Shown: piece by piece, positions 61,801-64,000 of the stretch | How the letters are laid out: the number at the start of each line of letters is the position of its first letter | How positions within the stretch are numbered: position 1 is the first letter of the stretch | DNA from: Membranipora membranacea | Taxonomy: Eukaryota; Bryozoa; Gymnolaemata; Cheilostomatida; Membraniporidae | Reading direction: 5' to 3' | DNA length: 64,000 bases | Assembly: GCA_914767715.1 (NCBI GenBank) | Contig: OU612074.1 | Span: 8,325,501 to 8,389,500, forward strand | Translations under genes and position numbers: made by a program | Notes under the pieces: model-generated | Databases searched by the model: none | The model's input: the letters and a program-made list of their open reading frames with translations, nothing else | Told to the model about the DNA's origin: nothing

Positions 61801-63969
61801 CCTTCGCCTGGAATTAAGTTACATCACTCCATGAATGAGCGAGATGATGTAATCTACATTCTTACTAGGTGATTCCTCTTGTGGGTACCTTCAAGGGCAC
61901 AATGTTAACACACTAAATAAGCATAACATTTAACAATAACATCAAAATTATACTGCTCTTAGTGTGTATCTCTGATTGTTAGAGTCATTTTTGTTATATT
62001 ACCTACTGCTCGCAACCCAAAATTTTGAAGTTTTGTTGGGTTGTCCCCCTTATTCCTTCTGATGGCTATCAAACTTTGTGAATTAAGTCACTGTCTATCG
62101 GTCAGAGATAAACATACCACTGTTTATCATGTGATCAGTGTGCTTTCACGCTATTAATTTACCATCGAAGATCATACTCAATGACACGAGATCTTATCAT
62201 GTCCGTTGCGCTCTCTTTCATAACAGGTGGGGTTTACCATGATTGCCTCGTACACGATATCGATCTGATATGCTGGATACTCGGAGATTATCCTCAACAA
62301 GTCTACGCATACGCTCATAGCTTCAGTTCTGAAATCGCTGCTATGAATGATGTCGATACGGTAGCCGCAGTAATGAAATTCTCTTCAGGAGTCTTGGCTA
62401 TGATTGATACAAGCAGAGACTCAAGATATGGTTATGACCAGAGAATTGAGGTGAGTCCATAGACTTAATATTATTGTTAAGTCTATGGGCGAGTCTAGCG
62501 TTTAAGCTCTTGCAGACACGATCCCGGATATACCGTTGAATCCCTAAAATATAACTTGAGATATTCGCAAATACATGCACCAATGTCTTGACATAATGAC
62601 AGCATGGGAATTTTATTGGTTCTGAGGGTGCCATTCTTGAAAGGATTAATCCATTGGCCAGCCTAAGGCTTGCTTGAGTTGGTTACACTCTATTATTTAA
62701 CTCATAGAAGAATGCCTTGATATCAGGGTACGCCTTACTCCGCCCAACTTTAGGCCTTCACACTTACCCTTCCTAATGCGCGGAGGGCACAACTCCAACC
62801 TTTTTTACGAGTCTTAATTATTCACGGATCTCAGGCCCGCGAATGTGAGAGGATAACTGCTCTATAGTATTAGTAGTATTCTATTTTAAAAAAACCAGAC
62901 CTCAGCGGGATTTGAACCTGCAACATCTCTTTCAGTGGAATTATAAAGCACTTATTATTTAGGCACTAGACTTTTATAAAGTTTATTTAGAGAGTTTTGA
63001 GTATTCGGTTTCTGTCATCGCTAACCGCGAAATATTAAACCACTTGAAAACATAAGGTCAGTAGGGTAGGTTAGGTTAGTTTAAGTGCTCATATGTTGTT
63101 TAAATGTCCGATGGGAATTAGGCCAATCACGAAATTGTGCCATTGTGCGATTGAGCAGTTGAACTATGATAAGGCTAGCCTTTATTTGAAGTTGACCCTC
63201 ACTTGTGAGTGTAGTGAATTTATTAGTTTATTTGAAAACATTCAATATGTACTGCTGCTAAGTTTTGCCTGGACATGTTGATGCTTTAAAAAATAGATAA
63301 CAATAGTTATCCCCGCGGATTAGAGGAACATATCTACCGCTGATCAAGCATATGTAAATTTACTGCATGGTTGCTGGGAACATATTTCTCAACTTTGATT
63401 GGTCCACAGCCTACATCTTGTCAAACGTTTTTCTCAAGTAGCTCTACTGACTTTTTGAAGAGTGATACTGGCACTTTAATCAATCAATGCATAAGGTTAA
63501 AGCTACCAGATTTTTTGCTGGATCCAATTTGCGATACAAAGTTATCTACTGATGTTACTTCTCTGCAAGTAGCTTTACTGTGTTTTTTACTGATCCACAA
63601 ATTCATCTCAACGGTTATCTCAGTAGACTCGTTTTGCAGACTTCAAAAAAATATATCAGTTTTTTGAGGAAAGTATTACAGGAATCCATTTTCAAAGGGA
63701 CGTGTTAGTCAGCATCTATTGAGAGATACTTTCATTCATGATTTAATTTAACTTAGTTTAATTTTTGAGTTAATTTCTTCATTGGATCTTCATTCATATT
63801 CAGGTATTTGGTGATAAAGGTATGCTTGTTAACAACAATCGGAGAGCAGATAATCTGGTATTTGAGGGTGAAGAGGGAGCCTCTACAGGAAGGATGTACA
63901 ACTCATTCAATGACAGATATGCTCAGAGTTACGTGGAGGCTCTCAATCACTTTAAACGACTCCTTAGAG
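58780..63969 (+). CDS. Gfo/Idh/MocA dehydrogenase, myo-inositol 2-dehydrogenase-like (7 exons, 3' end outside window)
   Basis: Probably an NAD-dependent cytosolic dehydrogenase of the inositol 2-dehydrogenase group, which oxidises myo-inositol to scyllo-inosose. Seven exons join with matching phases (introns in phase 1, 2, 1, 2, 1, 0, then 1), all GT-AG, giving 305 codons; family members have about 330-345, so only the last ~30 residues are missing. The Rossmann motif GLGRAG is at residues 16-21, ATPTFLHEP at 82-90, CEKPI at 104-108, and the motif GGVYHDCLVHDID ends at 188. Lys106, Asp181 and His185 correspond to the catalytic Lys, Asp and His of bacterial IolG. The start ATG has A at -3 and G at +4. 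No frameshift or stop interrupts it. The substrate is inferred from family; other sugar or polyol substrates are possible. Confidence 0.88.
59152..59299 (+). CDS. Dehydrogenase exon 2
   Basis: Residues 26-74 plus two bases (NVIADHTLHLLYVVD and onward), the second strand of the Rossmann fold with an acidic residue at its end, as expected for NAD binding. Acceptor TTCAG, donor GTGAGA. Confidence 0.88.
59322..59356. mobile_element. Tiny foldback element in intron 2, with possible 7-bp target duplication
   Basis: A 35-bp imperfect palindrome begins CCATAGACTTAATA and ends ATTATGTCTAG. GGTTTAT occurs directly on both sides (59315-59321 and 59357-59363), like a target-site duplication. It shares its terminus with the element at 62457-62488. 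Confidence 0.5.
59430..59447. repeat. 18-bp perfect palindrome
   Basis: CAAGGAGTTAACTCCTTG in intron 2. No function assigned. Confidence 0.85.
59874..59944 (+). CDS. Dehydrogenase exon 3
   Basis: Residues 75-98 plus one base, containing VDFAMVATPTFLHEP, the family's VxIxTPTxxH motif. Acceptor TTTTCAG, donor GTAATT. Confidence 0.9.
60286..60408. mobile_element. MITE-like element, copy 3 (123 bp)
   Basis: It begins TAGACTAAGCCTCAG and ends with the inverted partner (CTGAGCCCTTAGACTA). Inner inverted segments GCAGCTGCAAG and TTTGAGGCAT also pair. It is the best preserved of three family members and lies in intron 3 of the dehydrogenase gene. Confidence 0.7.
60944..61052 (+). CDS. Dehydrogenase exon 4
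   Basis: Residues 99-134 plus two bases, beginning GKAVFCEKPIAD. The Lys of EKP is the expected catalytic lysine. It ends FCSFNR, matching the family's GFNRR segment. Donor GTAAAT. Confidence 0.9.
61522..61643 (+). CDS. Dehydrogenase exon 5
   Basis: Residues 135-175 plus one base (RYDPSLRKVYSTRSKVGQIQ and onward), the start of the C-terminal substrate-binding domain with a conserved VG.I..VK.. strand and an Arg-Asp. Acceptor TTTACAG, donor GTAATA. Confidence 0.9.
62227..62450 (+). CDS. Dehydrogenase exon 6
   Basis: Residues 176-250. It contains GGVYHDCLVHDIDLICW with the catalytic Asp and His, then NDVDTVAAVMKFSSGVLAMID, the family's D...v.l.f..G....i segment. The donor GTGAGT is followed at once by a foldback element. 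Confidence 0.9.
62457..62488. mobile_element. Tiny foldback element beside the exon 6 donor
   Basis: A perfect 12-bp inverted repeat (CCATAGACTTAA / TTAAGTCTATGG) with an 8-bp spacer, starting one base after the donor hexamer GTGAGT. The same terminus is found at 59322. Confidence 0.6.
62489..63803. other. Remainder of dehydrogenase intron 6
   Basis: Apart from the foldback at its start and the tRNA-derived remnant, nothing is recognisable. A short TAGGTTAGGTTAG run near 63067 is too short to be telomeric. Open frames at 63093-63281 and 63371-63667 lack any family signature. Confidence 0.5.
62888..62970 (-). mobile_element. tRNA-derived SINE head, minus strand
   Basis: On the minus strand a degenerate A box (TAGTGCCTAAATAATAAG, 62951-62968) is followed by a perfect B box GGTTCAAATCC (62908-62918) and a T7 run (62888-62894) that could end Pol III transcription. 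The T stem pairs with one mismatch, but the anticodon and acceptor arms are not intact, so it is a SINE remnant or tRNA pseudogene and not a working tRNA. It lies in intron 6. Confidence 0.6.
63804..63969 (+). CDS. Dehydrogenase exon 7 (last in window)
   Basis: Residues 251-305 plus one base: VFGDKGMLVNNN and later FNDRYAQSYVEALNHF, the family's G..G.l..... and (F)..RY..A...E...F motifs. Donor GTACAT at 63970, so at least one more exon lies to the right. Confidence 0.87.
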
Positions 63970-64000
63970 GTACATATAGTTCTGTAATTGTCCCCTCTTT

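Noticed and set aside
62181-62462. Single 93-codon gene starting at the ATG at 62181
   Set aside because: The first 15 codons are intron. The real coding part begins at the acceptor at 62227 and is exon 6 of the dehydrogenase.
62888-62970. Functional tRNA gene
   Set aside because: The B box is good, but the acceptor and anticodon arms do not form.
63063-63082. Telomere-like repeat (GGTTA)n
   Set aside because: Only about three degenerate units.

Overview
The window looks like eukaryotic nuclear DNA, most likely from an invertebrate animal. The gene in the right quarter is split by GT-AG introns with consistent codon phases, a second gene is a broken animal-style sulfotransferase, and there are SINE-like and MITE-like elements, including copies headed by the first ~34 nt of U2 snRNA. 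The species cannot be named from the sequence alone.

Layout. (1) 1-48716 is one uninterrupted tandem satellite array in a single orientation: about 145 complete monomers of 334-336 bp (consensus 335) plus a 111-bp partial monomer at the right edge. The left edge lies outside the window. Monomers are almost identical, but shared private variants reveal higher-order structure: two 8-monomer repeats, a ~7-kb block copied about 15 kb downstream, a run of 336-bp monomers, 4-monomer and 2-monomer repeats, and duplicated diverged monomers at the edge. I see no gene in the array. The 66-codon open frames there depend on a T8/T9 length difference and a GTG start. (2) 48717-51538 is unique AT-rich DNA with a few short repeats and no gene I recognise. 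(3) 51539 to about 56660 carries exon fragments of a cytosolic-type sulfotransferase on the + strand. The PAPS-binding loop is degenerate, at least one core exon was not found and the last exon is frameshifted, so I call it a pseudogene. Its introns contain three U2-headed elements, two small MITEs, a dispersed repeat pair and homopolymer tracts; a tRNA-like SINE head abuts its end. (4) 56716-58779 is unique DNA with one inverted repeat copy, a microsatellite and an unconvincing minus-strand ORF. (5) 58780-63969 holds seven exons of a Gfo/Idh/MocA-family dehydrogenase resembling myo-inositol 2-dehydrogenase, with all three catalytic residues present; the 3' end is outside the window. Its introns hold another MITE, two tiny foldback elements and a tRNA-derived SINE on the minus strand.

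There is no operon or multi-gene pathway here. The two genes are unrelated and no functional link between them can be read from the sequence. The most unusual items are the strongly homogenised array with its nested repeat structure and exposed edge, and the family of elements with a U2 snRNA-derived head.
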